From contig CM063261.1 in NCBI GenBank assembly GCA_032158295.1, positions 6,134,001 to 6,198,000 of the forward strand: 64,000 nucleotides of DNA. Direction: 5' to 3'. Each line of letters opens with the position of its first letter. Position 1 is the first letter of the stretch. This stretch comes from Pycnopodia helianthoides. Lineage: Eukaryota; Echinodermata; Asteroidea; Forcipulatida; Asteriidae. The notes under the pieces are model-generated. The model did not search any database. It saw only the letters and a program-made list of their open reading frames with translations, and was not told the origin of the DNA. Shown here one piece after another: positions 21,529-35,490 of the stretch. Position numbers and translations under genes: made by a program.

Positions 21529-23439
21529 TAACATTGTGCGCTGTTTTGATTATTACTTTTTAATTTTATGAAATATATTTGTTGTCTTATCTTCATTCAT
21601 ACTACATTTCGCTGACAATATGAAATACAGTCTCTTCCGCCTTGTGACACATTCTGCACATAGGAGAGACGTTTGCTTTCATAACATTCCTTAGAGACTG
21701 TCTTTTAAAAGTTACTTTGTTCTGAAGCAAGATATATCAAAAAGTCAACAATATTTATTCCTTTATTCTGAATCTAGATGATTGAAAGTATAAGAACATA
21801 ACTGTAAAGTTAAACTTCAGTTGTTACCATTGAATCTCCCTTCCGGTGATGCGTGTAGGAACAAACAAATCGAACAACTGTCAATTACACCAGTGGAAGT
21901 TTATTATAAAGCCTTTTACGAGTTTGTTTGTTTTTTGTTTTGTAATATGCAAGTTTGCCCCTCAGAAGACTAAAAGCCACTCTCGGGGCAACAACAAGAA
22001 ATTGAAATTAAAATAACTCAGGGGAGCTGAAAGGTGGGAATTGACTTCCTCTTTAACAATAACAGTCGATTGTAAGATAAAGGGAAACATGCACTGACCA
22101 GGCAAGGAGTTCCATTGAGATGCAGTACGATCCCCCGATGAAATTAAAGGTAAATAATCCAAAATTTCATGACCATACAAACTTACTTGTCAATAAGCAT
22201 TGCAGCTGCTGATAGCATACTGAGAAAGGGTTTTCTTTCGAAGTAATACGGTTTGGAAAAATGAATCTGAGAAACAATTAAGGTATTACTCGTTTTGTCA
22301 GATTTCTGAGGGTTGGTGTCCGTTCGCAAATTCTGTGGCCAGATATGCGGTTGGTACCCGCCGTCACTTCTCTAAACTTGGATGGATTTGACGTTCTTGT
22401 GAAAATACCATGACAGTTTTGCTGTCGTTTTTCTTAGCAAAAGTATTGTATCTTACGTTATAATTTTGCCTATAAATCAGCATTACGTTGACAGAAACCA
22501 AACTATGACCCAACCTTTAATTATTGTTCCCTTTCATTCACCTGGGACAATTAATCGATAATAACAAATAGTTTTCTTTAATAAATTGTTCGTTCTCGTT
22601 AAAAAGCAAGACAAATTTGACCCATAAACAAAATATATATAGTCCGCCCTCTAAACCCTCTAATTAAACTAAACTCTCTAAATAGTGCGTGCGAAATAGT
22701 AATCCGTCGACGAAATGAGTCCATACGTACGCATTGTATTCCGTAAGTACTAAATACTAATTCGTACCTACAAAATGATAAACCGTTACACGAATTAGTT
22801 ATCTGATGTATGTGTTTTATTGGGGGTTCTACTCTGCATGCAACGCGTACCCCCCATGCAGAAACCAGAATTATAGACTTTACGGGTTTTTTTGCAAATT
22901 GGTGAGCAAAACAATTTTCTGTATAGGCTATGGTTCAGATAGCATGGATTGTGTATTGTAGCCATAGTTCGAAGCTGCACTTAACAATTCCTGTCAATGG
23001 TCCATGACTTGATCAAACAGCATGAGCCCTTGCAAATAATAACATCCATTAGGCCAAAGGGATCATACATAATGGCCTAGTGTCTCACATCAACCATAAC
23101 AAGAAGTTCAGTAATATTCAGCAGTCTCAATACCCTCGAAGCGAATATCAACACGAGGGACTTTAAGGACGAACAACGAGTATATCCCATCGAGTATACG
23201 AAGCAAAGAGAAACAAGTCTAAATAACCCATGGAGTATATGGAAACAGTCTGAGATAACAAGGTTGACATTAGTGTATTCATCTCCTCCATGCAGTCTGT
23301 CAAGAGACGTGTTGGTTGAAAGGCGTCATTAACTTTAATACAAGACACACGTTTCACTAAGTATAGTGTCCTAAACTATTTTTGCTCTGAGGGGAAACCG
23401 CAACACGAGCACGTTCCCTTGTTTTAACCTTAAGCCTTA
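21529..23439. other. Intergenic stretch, nothing supported
   Basis: Single-copy-looking DNA apart from the CGTACG patch near 22690-22790. Short frames only. Confidence 0.4.
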
Positions 23440-24137
23440 GAAATACACTGACGGTGCTGACACCAGCAGTATCTGCTAATTGACATTCACTCAGTCTATG
23501 TGCAGGAATACACTGACGGTGCTGACACCAGGCAGTATCTGCTATAATTCACATATTCACTCAGTCTATGTTGCATAAATACACTGACGGTGCTTGACAC
23601 CAGGCAGTATCTGCTATAATTGAGATTCACTCAGTCTATGTTGCAGAAATACACTGACGGTGCTTGACACCAGGTAGTATCTGCTATAATTGAGATTCAC
23701 TCAGTCTATGTTGCAGAAATACACTGACGGTGCTTGACACCAGGCAGTATCTGCTATAATTCACAAATTCGCTCAGTCTATGTTGCGGAAATACACTGAC
23801 GGTTCTTGACACCAGGCAGTATCTGCTATAATTGAGATTCACTCAGTCTATGTTGCAGAAATACACTGACGGTGCTTGACACCAGGCACTATCTGCTATA
23901 ATTGAGATTCACTCAGTCTATGTTGCAGAAATACACTGACGGTGCTTGACACCAGGCAGTATCTGCTATAATTGAGATTCACTCAGTCTATGTTGCAGAA
24001 ATACACTGACGTGCTTGACACCAGGCAGTATCTGCTATAATTGACATTCACTCATGTATATTGCAGAAATACACTGACGGTGCTTGACACCAGGCAGTAT
24101 CTGCTATAATTGACATTCACTCAGTCTATGTTGCAGT
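23440..24137. repeat. Tandem repeat, 70-bp unit, 10 copies
   Basis: The unit begins GAAATACACTGACGGTGCTT and continues GACACCAGGCAGTATCTGCT, ATAATTGAGATTCACTCAGT, CTATGTTGCA. The first copy is shorter and diverged. Copies in the middle are nearly identical, differing at GAGATTC/CACAAATTC/GACATTC. The repeats directly abut, so it is not a spacer-repeat array. Confidence 0.97.
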
Positions 24138-27100
24138 ACAATATTTTTTTAAAGCAGTCATGCTTAGCTTAGCTCTGTTGGCATCAAACATGTTTTGTTT
24201 TAATTGTTAAAAAATCACTACGTTTCTTTTCGATCTTTTCCCTGATCAATTGTGCACGATGTGATCTAAATGGAAAGGATACAAAAACAAACTTTAGCAA
24301 TCCAAACAACCTTGCAGGTAACTTACAACTACTACTCTAGTGATACGAATAGACCATCGAGTGTTTTGTCTCCGTCTGCAGACTGTATGACTGAACAGAT
24401 TGAAGACCGACCTGGAATCTGGAATAAGTGCGGATTTTGAATACACGCTGCTCTGCTTCTTATGGTTAACTCTACAGTACACCCTCCGTTTAATTGCATC
24501 GCTTCTGATTAAAAATGCGTTTATTTTTTCATTTTCCCAAACTGACATGTCAAATGTTATATACTCAGATTGACCCGATCAAGTTTCTCACAGCAATAGG
24601 ATATATTGTTACAAACCAGAGGGTTCAATGCCTTCAACGGACATTGAATTAAGGTATTTTGTGATAATGACCGCTTCCTCGGTAGATTAGCGAAACTATG
24701 GATTAAACAGGCATTGAGAAACTAAAATGTATATTTTTTTTCGTGAAACATTCAGTATGTGCTAAAACAGAAAGTGAACTTAATCAACAAATGTTTATTA
24801 AATTATTTCGATTTTAATGGGTGGTCAATTTTTGATCCATAACATGTTTTCTATTCGAGAGGAGGTTGTGTAACAAAAAGTGAGGTCAGTTAACAACATG
24901 TACTTAATATCACGTACAATCTTTGGATCTGAACAAAATGAGTGAGAGAAGTTTGAATACCCCTTTTCATGATGTATCCCTGAAGAAATGTCTTTATCAG
25001 TTTATCGTGGCTGTGAGTATGGGTCTTAATATGACAGTGCGTGATGCAAAAGGTTTAGTGTACAATACAACTCCCTGTGCATTACGAAGAACCTCTGACT
25101 TGTATACGACTGCAGCTGAATTTAGTTTTTTTTAACACATCGTTGTAACGATACTAACACCTTAAAATAAACCCAAGGAAGTCAACTTCTCAACTGCATG
25201 TGGACGTGATTAAAATTGTTCCTTCATATTACATTAAAGGTGTTAAGGTTTCAAGTCATTTGGTGTACTCCATTCTGTTTTAATTTTTTTTTAAATTAAC
25301 GGTCTGTTTTAATTTAGTTGCCATGATAAACCCAAGATGTATTAGTGCGTGACATGATTAACTGCTCTGCAGTAATAGATGATTAATTTCATTTTCCAAT
25401 TCGTTGAACACATTTTAACAGACAGACTTAAATGCACAGATAGCTACTTAAACGTAGATAGTATAATAGCATCAATCAGGTCCGTTCCCTGGGGTAAGAA
25501 GACTTGTTTCCCCCAAACCACTGACTCCAATTTAGGCATGCATGGCTGGGAATATACCCCGCCCCAAAGCCTTGCCTTTACAGAAATAGAATTTTTTAAC
25601 CGCTTCGAGTAATAATGTGGGAAATACTGTTCTCGCTCACCTTAAAGCGTCATAGATTCACCCAGCAATTACATTGTCAAAACTGGCGCTAGTACGTGTT
25701 TACAACAAAAACAAACAACTTTAGTTGTGCCGTTAATTCAAATATACTTGTTTAGCTTAGATACTCCATAAAATTGAAAAATGCCAATCCCTAATCTTTG
25801 TTTAGTGGGACTTTGTAATTTCCAACGCTACTCTGGCACTAAACGTGTTTAAGATCAGTATCGAGACGAGGAGTCCAAAGATCATTGTCGAGCTCTAGGT
25901 TTTTTTTTTCAGCAGGCATTGTTGTGAAGACTTTTTTATGTGGTTTTAGAAGATCCCACTACCCAATCCTGCAAGCAAACTTGGCCAATTCGTCCATTTT
26001 GGGCTAGTTAAGTAGCCATGATTCCGTCACCTATTATGGTCATCAATCAACTCATTGATACATTGCCCTATATCCATTACCTGTATTCAGCGCTAGCGAG
26101 ATCAAATATTTAGGATTGTAGTCTTCTTTAAAGAGGGAGTGGAGTTTCATGGCTTGTTTATGCTTTTCAAAGAGGAATAACGATTCGCAAAAACACACAT
26201 AAAGCAACAACTACGTTAAACAGAAACACAAAAAGCTAAAAGGTATTGCGAAATAAACTGAAATGGATAAATGAAAACAGTAAGAAGCATCAAGCAGTCT
26301 TTTAGCGAAGTGTTGTTCAATACCTACACCTTCTTCGCTTGCCTGTCAGTATGTAGCGAATAACTACCACCAATTCATCGCATTTGTTATGCGGTCCCCC
26401 CAAAATGGTCATTGCTTTTAAACAAGATGATGTGATATTACAAATGCCGTTGAGTTGAGATGATCGTCATACACTATTGAATTACATTCAGAGTGAAAAT
26501 ATGAACCTGTACGGTTTAATCAATATTCTCTTAGTAATTTTCGAGCACTTTGTCTTCCAGTTTATTTGTCTATACTCTGACTACGAATTAACGTATTCAG
26601 TGTGCTGTAAACGTGGAACCAATTTTCATGGAATGCGCAAACGTAATTGGCTCAGATGCCGTCTCGTCGGAGCGCTTACACCAAGCATATTATAACGCTT
26701 ATTAGATTTTTTTCAGCGAGAAAATTAGATTTAGGAGCACTGTATTGAGCCTCGGACTGGGCGCACCACGAACCTTAACCAGGTCCTATGTTAAGAATTG
26801 GCAAAAGTGATTGCGTTAATAATATAAAGAACCTACACGAATGGCCAAAGGGAAGTTTCGCTCCACTAATCTGAAGGGATAGATTCGGAAGCTTTATGAT
26901 TGTGGCATTACTCGCTCTGCCTTTGTTATGCACAGGATTTCACGATGCATGAGAGATTTTAATTAGCGAATTCCTTTTCTTTTTTTCTTTGAGGAAAATA
27001 TTATGCCCTTTAATATTTTTTTTATTAAAACTGTAATCCGTTGATAGTCTTACCTGGATTAATCAAACGGTTATTAAGAAAACATTAAATTAAAGGAAAG

Positions 27101-29984
27101 TAAGTAACGGGGTAATTTAATAATGTTAAAGCTTTTACACCCTGCACGAAGTGTCACATAAAAATATTTGATTTGAATCATATTTACTTTGGACATGAGG
27201 TTTGGAGCGATACATAGGGCTCAGTTGACTAGGCGTTGGTTAATTTCAAGCTGTATCCACCTGCATTTCTACATGCAAGATTTATCATCATATCTCATTA
27301 TGAGGGGAATAACAACCAATACCTTACTCTAGAACGTCCATTACCTGAGTGAGTACGTTTCACTATTCGTCCTCATTGCAAAATTCTGGCAAATCTATGT
27401 AAAGTCTGCGCATTCTCCATGATCATGATCCAGATGAGCCCTGTATAGGAAAGCACAACGGGAGTTCCATGCACTAAATAGTAACATTCTCAAAATAACA
27501 TCTGATTATGTCATTGACATGCCTACGGTTTCAGCAAACGACGACAACACTTCAATATAAGAAGTGCGATATTGTCTGATACAGGATGATTTTATCTCCT
27601 CCTTACGCGGTAAGTTTGGACTGAAACGCCAGAGGCGAACTAATGTTATTACACGAGACAGTTAGGACAGACTGGGTATAGGTGACTTTTAACAAGAAGA
27701 TTACAACATATTGAAAATTAATGTCAAAGATGAACAACATTTATGAATATTGTTTTCCCTTAATTAATAACTCCTGAGTTGGATCTTCATATAAACAAAA
27801 AGGGTTTTATATCTAAATAATATAACCTCATAATTGTAGTATATAATGAGTCACCATAATAATAAGAAGTATTGAAACTAACCATAGCATGCACACAGCA
27901 ACTAAGTTCATTGCTCGCCTTGCATCACCGCTAAATTCAGTGCCCACAACAACGTTCTCTTAATGCTTATAGCTCCAGGGTACGATTACTGAACGGTTCT
28001 TTCACTTGACATTTATTATCTGTACATTCTTTGTAAAAGCAAGAGTATATTATCGCACCCAGTACCTTTCTATGATTTATCAAAGGGTTGTGATTGTGAA
28101 TCTTGGTCGATTCAATATGGGTGTCAAATTACAGCAATAACTACCGAATAAACACAGACCGAAATTGGTCAGCAAACGGAACGCCCTATACCTTATGGTA
28201 GATCGGTTTTGTTTTAGTTTGAATGGTGTTTGATTAACCTGCTTTTTCAAGCTCACAATGAAAAATGCATCTTCAACAATATTTTACAAATGTGTAGGTC
28301 GATTTTTGAAAACGTTGCACAGTTTCATCTCTCAGGTGGAACTTTAACAGACAAGCCAATTCCAGATCACTTTATGAAAACTTTATTGATCAGTAGCCTA
28401 GGGGTATGTTTGCAGTCATAGATGAGAAAACGAACTAATCTCAGAAAGTATTGTATTATTCTTAAGAACTCACGTATATTTGATACTTTATTTCCTTGAG
28501 TGAAATCACCACACAGGGAGACTGTATTACAAAAGATTGTTTAGAATAAGTAGCTGATAGTGTGGACACGGTGCTCTGTATTTGGTAAATAAATTCCAGT
28601 GTAAGGCCATTGGGCGTGTGTATTTCTTTACCCCTCCTTCACTTGTCAACATTGAAGTGATACGGCCCAAGGCAGTGTTTCCTTTATCTTTTAATCTTAT
28701 GAAAAGACGGTTATATTCATATCAGAAGCCTTCCATAAGCTAATTGAGATATTATTCCTTAAGGGTCGCTGCATCGCCTGGGATTACAAACTCATGCAAC
28801 GTAAAAACAAACAACTTAATAATACACCCGTGCTTATTTCAAGAACTTTGCAGAGTCATTGCTTGTAGCACATGACGCTTGTACTCTAAGGCCCCTTCCC
28901 AAACCACTAACTTGGGCCCCGCCAGTCATTTTTGTACGAAGCTAGAGTCCAAGTCGGAGCCCAAGCCGGAGCCTCAGCCAGAGGCAAAGCTGAAGCCGTG
29001 TTTTCAAAAAGGGGCTACAGATAAATCCAAACACTACAATTTAATCTAAATTCAATAAACGGTGACAAAACTGAAGACAGTAGTACATTGCTAACGACAC
29101 CGGTTCACTTCCATTGCAATTCTAAAACGCAATTCTAACACGTCGCTAGCGTTTGTAAATTTACAATAATGACAGTGTTTCAATATTATGTACACTTTAG
29201 GTACTAAGTGCCCAGTTAGTAGGTCTACAACACGAGCGCATTATACTGAACGCTGACCAATATGCATTAATCTCAGACACCCATGTTATGTACGAAACTC
29301 AGTCTTGGGCACAGTGAGATCAAGATAATTTATAGCCATTCGGGAAAACTTCACTGAGACGTTGGTTTCTAAGAGAAACATACGGTACCATTTTTATGTT
29401 GCCACCTTGCTCTTCGGTCGTCAGAATAGGAGCAGTAACTAAGGTCATGATGTTGAATATGGTCACCGCATAGCACCCACTTTAAAGAGAAAAGACCAAG
29501 CACAAACCTCTGAGAAACAATAAACTGACACTCTCTGATGAGGAACCCGACTCCTGTTAATTATCAAGACACAGATATTGACTCCGTCAGTGATCAATAA
29601 TGTAAGATGAAATCTAGTGGACCACACCACAAGACACGTTGACATGTGGCATGTATGACATGGCCCCAGTGTATCAAATGCTTAGGTGAAATTAAGAGCC
29701 ATCGAGTTCAATTTCATGGCGTTGCTTACACCAGACCTTCCTGCGCTAACGACTCACTTATTATGTGTTCAACCGGGCACTTGAGCATGGAGAGCAGGCA
29801 TACTCTGCGCCATAAAGGCATTTATAGGCGACTGGAATTATATATTTTCAAGTGGTGTGAAGTGGTCAGAATTTGGCGACTGCTTTTAAAACTTAAAATA
29901 CTTTTTTTCAAATGCCAAGTAGACTGATTAGAGTCAACCGGATTATGAGTAGATGATTTCCAACTAATGTTACTGAATGCGATA
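24138..29984. other. Long stretch with no supported gene
   Basis: Mostly AT-rich, non-repetitive DNA apart from the inverted-repeat element at 28891-29015. An 84-codon minus frame at 24294-24548 starts with ATG and is followed by a GTAAGT donor-like site, but its peptide matches nothing I know. Any genes here would have exons too short to see without transcript data. Confidence 0.4.
28891..29015. mobile_element. Small inverted-repeat element, GCCCCTT ends
   Basis: GCCCCTTCCCAAAC (28891-28904) is mirrored imperfectly by GTTTTCAAAAAGGGGC (ends 29015). Between them lie AGTCCAAGTCGGAGCCCAAG-type near-repeats. About 125 bp, no coding capacity, target duplication unclear. Confidence 0.5.
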
Positions 29985-32566
29985 CTCTGCAAAACTCAAA
30001 AGGCAACCAAACGTAAATAATTCAATTGCTCGAAGAACTCAACAGGCAAATCAATCAAAACTCAATGATTCCATAGAATGCGAATCCTCACAAGCATCTC
30101 AAACCAATTGCAATGATTTGATGATATAATTATCTATACAAGCACCTCTACTTAATCTCAATAATTCGATATGAAGATCTAATGAAACACCTCTACCAAA
30201 TCTCAATGAATCGATGGTAGGTATGACTCAACAGACACCTCAATCTAGCCTCAATTAGTCGGTGGTAGGGAGTACACAACAAACACTAAACTAAACGTCA
30301 ATGAGTCGGTGGTGGGGAGTACACAACAAACACTAAACTAAACGTCAATGAGTCGGTGGTGGGGAGTACACAACAAACACTAAAATAAACGTCAATGAGT
30401 CGGTGGTAGGGAGTACACAACAAACACTAAACTAAACGTCAATGAGTCGGTGGTAGGGAGTACACAACAAACACTAAACTAAACGTCAATGAGTCGGTGG
30501 TGGGGAGTACACAACAAACACTAAAATAAACGTCAATGAGTCGGTGGTAGGGAGTACACAACAAACACTAAACTAAACGTCAATGAGTCGGTGGTAGGGA
30601 GTACACAACAAACACTAAAATAAACGTCAATGAGTCGGTGGTAGGGAGTACACAACAAACACTAAACTAAACGTCAATGAGTCGGTGGTAGGGAGTACAC
30701 AACAAACACTAAAATAAACGTCAATGAGTCGGTGGTAGGGAGTACACAACAAACACTAAACTAAACGTCAATGAGTCGGTGGTAGGGAGTACACAACAAA
30801 CACTAAAATAAACGTCAATGAGTCGGTGGTAGGGAGTACACAACAAACACTAAAATAAACGTCAATGAGTCGGTGGTAGGGAGTACACAACAAACACTAA
30901 ACTAAACGTCAATGAGTCGGTGGTAGGGAGTACACAACAAACACTAAAATAAAGTCAATGAGTCGGTGGTAGGGAGTACACAACAAACCTAAACTAAACG
31001 TCAATGAGTCGGTGGTAGGGAGTACAACAACACATAAACCCAACTCCAACACTAAATAACGTCAATGAGTCGGTGGTAGGGAGTACACAACAAACACTAA
31101 ACTAAACGTCAATGAGTCGGTGGTAGGGAGTACACAACAGACAACTCAACCAAATATCAGTAGTCATAGTGTGATGGGAAGGACTCAACATACACCTAAC
31201 CTAGCCTCAGGAGTCGATAGTAAGAGGACTCAACGTACACCTCAACCAAATCTCAATGAGTCGATGGCAGGGAGGACACAACCGAAACCTCAACCAACAT
31301 TAACGATCGTTGCAGGAAGTCAACAGAACCCCAACAAAATCTCAATGAGTCGATGGTATGAAGATCTCAACAGCACCTCAGCCAAACCTCAATGAGTCGA
31401 TGGCATGGAATACTCAACAGACACCTCAACCTAATCTCAATGAGTCGATGGCGGAGAGGTCTCAATATATGCGTAAACCAAGCCTCAATGAGTCAATGTC
31501 AGAAGGATTCAAAAGACATCTCAACCAAACCCCAATGAGTCAGTGGCAGGAGGACTCAATGACACCTCAACCAAACCTCAATGAGACGATGGTAGGAGGA
31601 CTCACCAGACACCTCAATCAAACCTCAATGAGTCGATGGCACGGAGGACTCATCAGACACCTCAACCAAACCTCATTGAGGAGTCGATGGTAGGGAGAAC
31701 TCACCAGACACCTCAATTCAGACCTGACTCAATTCAGACACCTAAAGCAAATCTCAATTAGTTGAAGGTAGTGAGGACACAACAGAAACTTCAATCAAAC
31801 GATTGAATAATGATTCGATTGCAGGACTCAACAGATACCTTAACCAAAATCCAATAAGTCAATGGCAGTGAGGGCTCAACAGACACCTAAACCAGCCTCA
31901 ATAGGTCAATTGCAGGAGGAATCAACAAACACATCAACCAAACCTCAATGAGTCGATGGCAAGGAGGACTCAACAGACACATCAACTTATTTTTAAATGA
32001 TTCGATGGCAGGGAAGGCTCAACAGACACCTTAACCAAGCCTAAATGCGTCGATGGAAGGAGGCGCAAAAAGCATCTCAACCTAGCCTCAATGGATCAAT
32101 CAACAGAGGACTCAAGAGATGACTCTACAACCCATCAAATAATTTTTAATGAGTCGATGGTAGGGAGGACTCAACAGACACCTCAACCAAACCTCAATGA
32201 CTCGATGGCAGGGAGTACTCAACGGACACCTCAACCAAACCTCAATGAGTCGATGGCAGGGAGGACTCAACAGACACATCAACTAATTTTAAATGAGTTG
32301 ATGGTAGGGAGGATTTAACAGATACCTCAACCAAACAGGAGGAATCAACAGACACCTCAACCAAACCTCAATGAGTCGATGGCAAGGAGGACTCAACAGA
32401 CACATCAACTAATTTTCATGAATCGATGACAGGAAGGGCTTAACAGACACCTCAACGGAGCCTCATGAGTCGATGGAAGGAGGACGCAAAATACATCTCG
32501 ACCTAGCCTCAATAAGTCGATGGCGGAGAGGGTTCAACAGATGCGTAGACCAAACTTCATTTATTT
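29985..32566. repeat. Large tandem array, 47-48 bp unit, homogenised core
   Basis: The core (about 30241-31130) has near-identical 47-bp units CGTCAATGAGTCGGTGGTAG, GGAGTACACAACAAACACTA, AACTAAA, in two forms (ctaaaCtaaa and ctaaaAtaaa) that often alternate. The flanks (29985-30240 and 31131-32566) are diverged 48-bp units such as CCTCAACCAAACCTCAATGA, GTCGATGGCAGGGAGGACTC, AACAGACA. The 48-bp units keep a 16-residue frame (PQPNLNESMAGRTQQT), giving frames of 75-111 codons; the 47-bp core cannot. A uniform centre with decayed edges is the expected outcome of unequal exchange. Confidence 0.95.
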
Positions 32567-34338
32567 GATGTTCATATCGAATGACTCAACAGGCATATCT
32601 ACCAACCAGCTTTATTTTTTCACATTACACTTCTCAACCCCCCCCCCCCACCCCACCCACAAACACATGTTTGTGAATCCTGTAAATCGAGGACTACTGT
32701 TTGTTCTCCCATGTTTTGGACTTAAGTGGGTTTTTTTTGGCGACGTCCCCATTGTTTTTTGTACACGAAAGCGAAGCGAGGACGTCCTCGCTGTGTCAAA
32801 ACACCCGGATCCCTTTTGTTAAAGTCCTCGGTTTCAACGGGTAGACACACACACACACCCCAACCCAAAACCTCATTTGCATAAACTTAAAATATGGAGC
32901 GCCGGCTCGAGCACAAAAACATAACTGACACTAATATTGTTATTTCATAACCTCAATCAGAAAGGACCTGGGTGTACTAGCATGGTATGGTTTTATACAG
33001 CATGCTCATTAGCCTATACTCAGTCCATGTTGATCCTCGTAAAACGCACCGTGTACTTTATGGCATTGTATACAAGCGTGTCGTACAAAGTGCGGTGCTC
33101 CATATTTACGGTACATTATAAGCACTGTATGGATAGTCAATATATTTAGCTTTCTTTTTAAAATAATATCAACATGGTTTAGTTTTTAATTGTGTTTTTA
33201 TTCTGACAGGTTTTGCAAGTGCTTTGGTATTAGTGTTTCACCTTTGCGTGATTAAAAAAAAAGGTTTTTGGTGCAATTTCCATTTTAATAATGTATCGAA
33301 TTATATTACATCGTTGGCAGGGGTCTGGTTGTACACATCTTTTGATGACAGCTTTTAAACTTGTATACTTCCTTGATAGCCTGTTCAACTTGTTTTCATT
33401 GTAAATTTAAAATAAAATTAAAAAATTAAAAATAATAATAATTACTGAATGACAAACTATATCAAAATTTGTCCTACATTACGTGCAAAATTGGCCCAGC
33501 AAAATCGTTTTTCATTTGGCAGTCTTCTTACTGCCTATAGCGATAAAATCCATTTACCTACGACTGGCTCGTATGAATTGACGTTCCCTTAGGTCTAAAA
33601 CAAATGTTGTGAAAAGGATTCCTACTGCCAACATCTATAACAGTAATTGGTAATGATAATGGCAAACACTTTGGCATATTGACTGTTTAAATACTGAACA
33701 ACTGTTTCGTCTGATACGATGATAACATTAAGTTAAGGCATGGTGGCTGATTAGTGAACCCACGCATTGAGTAAACTTATAATACGTCACTTACCTGCAA
33801 ATCTCCACGTAACAAATGTGCACATTGTTTAGTATGGTCAATACGAAATCACTGGTAATGATATTTATTGATTACCACACATCAGCAATTAAAGTAAGTA
33901 TATGAGTATAGACTGAATAGAACGACATGACAGTGTGTGGATTATCAGGAGACCTAGCTGTCAATGTGGGATTCTACCCTTACCACCTCTCCACTGTTAT
34001 CATCACATCATTATACAACCATAATTCCAACGGTGAACTGGACCAGTAGATTGTCTCACTATCAGCTCGATCATGTCAATGCAGTCCGTAAATGACACAT
34101 TTGAAATTAAACGACTCACTCACTTTCTCAGACATAATATCAGATAGGTTAATAAAGATATGTATAGACTTGTTAAGTATGAAACAAAAATTGGAAGATT
34201 TGCCTTTAGGGGATTTCTAAAATTTTCTGAGAATGTGTTAAAACTTATTCCTCAGTAAAAAGGCTTAAAATCAAGAAAACACAACTTCCAGTTCTAGTTC
34301 TGTACACATTCTGAAATACTCGAAGATACTGAATAAAC
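32567..34338. other. Intergenic stretch, nothing supported
   Basis: A C-rich run (about 32638-32652) and a CA run (about 32848) follow the array. AT-rich DNA continues beyond, with an A/T simple patch near 33400-33440. No gene recognised. Confidence 0.4.
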
Positions 34339-34721
34339 TTAAAGGAACATTACAGAATTGGTAAGAAAAACAATTTGTAAAAATACTTTTGATCACAGAT
34401 TTACATAAAACTTACACGGTCTAATGATGACGACAGTAGAAAACATCCCTTGAAATATTTCTGTCTGAAATGCCATATTTGATGAGAAATTAATAAACTA
34501 ATTTTCCGATTGGAGTTTATCGCTTAGTGAGCGTTTTATTCATTTGTTGAATCTATGATTTCATGCAAATGTGTGATCGGTTTTCACTATTTTCTCGTGA
34601 CCCAGATGGCCGATCGATCTCAAACTTCTACTGGTTTGTCAGTTTATGTATATGGTGGAATACATATACACTGCCAGCAACTGTTTTGTTAGCGAAAACC
34701 AATTCTGTAATGTTCCTTTAA
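34339..34721. mobile_element. TTAA-flanked miniature element, 24-bp perfect ends
   Basis: The ends TTAAAGGAACATTACAGAAT (34339 on) and ATTCTGTAATGTTCCTTTAA (to 34721) belong to perfect 24-bp inverted repeats that include the TTAA target. 383 bp, no coding capacity. The TTAA duplication with an AGG start fits Kolobok-type better than piggyBac-type termini (inference). Confidence 0.88.
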
Positions 34722-35049
34722 AGTAGAATCTTAAGCATCAATAACGTCATCCATGGATGCCAAAAAATCTAGTCGAACTGTGCATAAAGAAGTATTTCTT
34801 GGGATTTCATAAAATTTAGAAACAACATTATATTATATTTGTGGACAAAAATATAAGAGACCTTTGCTGTGGCAGAGATTGACATACATTATATAACGGG
34901 CGCCCTTTGGCGCAACGAGTCCTTTCTAAACCGGAGTTACTATCAGCAAGTTCCATGAATAGGGTTGGGACATGTTGGCTTACCTAAAGCAGGTGTTTGA
35001 TTTAAATGGCACACAATCATACAGATCTAATTCGTTGGGTCCTGCTATT

Positions 35050-35490
35050 TTTGTTCAAATATTCCCCTTTTTAAAGAATTTCTCTGTGGGGTCCGAGTTG
35101 CACAAAGAAAAACAACGTTTGATGTGTCCTTCCATTGTTGATCTATTATTCGACAGAAATCCTCTCTGGTAACAAGGAAATCCTAAGGGGCCTGTTTAGC
35201 CTACATATCATCACAAGGGTCCGCCCATCAGCCTACATGTCATCACAAGGGTCCGCCAATCAGCCTACATGTCATCACAAGGGTCCACCCATCAGCCTAC
35301 ATGTCATCACAAGGGTTAAAACACACATCATCACAATGGGTCCGCAATTGTTCATACATTGTTATCTCTAGTGGGTCCGAGTTGCACAAAGAAATACAAC
35401 GTTGGTGTCCTTCCCTGTGATCTATTCATCACAAGATCCCTCTGGTACAAAGCAATCCAAGGGGCCTAATAGCCTACATGTCATCACAAG
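35050..35490 (+). repeat. Direct duplication of array leader, about 285 bp apart
   Basis: GGGTCCGAGTTGCACAAAGA (about 35088) recurs at 35373. After each come GTGTCCTTCC, TGATCTATT, CCTCTGGTA, AAGGGGCCT and the first TAGCCTACAT of a tandem array. A leader plus the start of the 32-bp array was therefore duplicated as a block, leaving a short array (35197-35345) and a long one (from 35469). Confidence 0.85.

Noticed and set aside
23440..24137. Possible CRISPR-like regular array
   Set aside because: The 70-bp units abut with no variable spacers, and the window is eukaryotic. The same reasoning applies to the 47/48-bp and 55-bp arrays.
24294..24548. 84-codon minus frame starting with ATG, GTAAGT nearby
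   Set aside because: AT-rich, no promoter features and no homology; a single donor-like hexamer is weak evidence.
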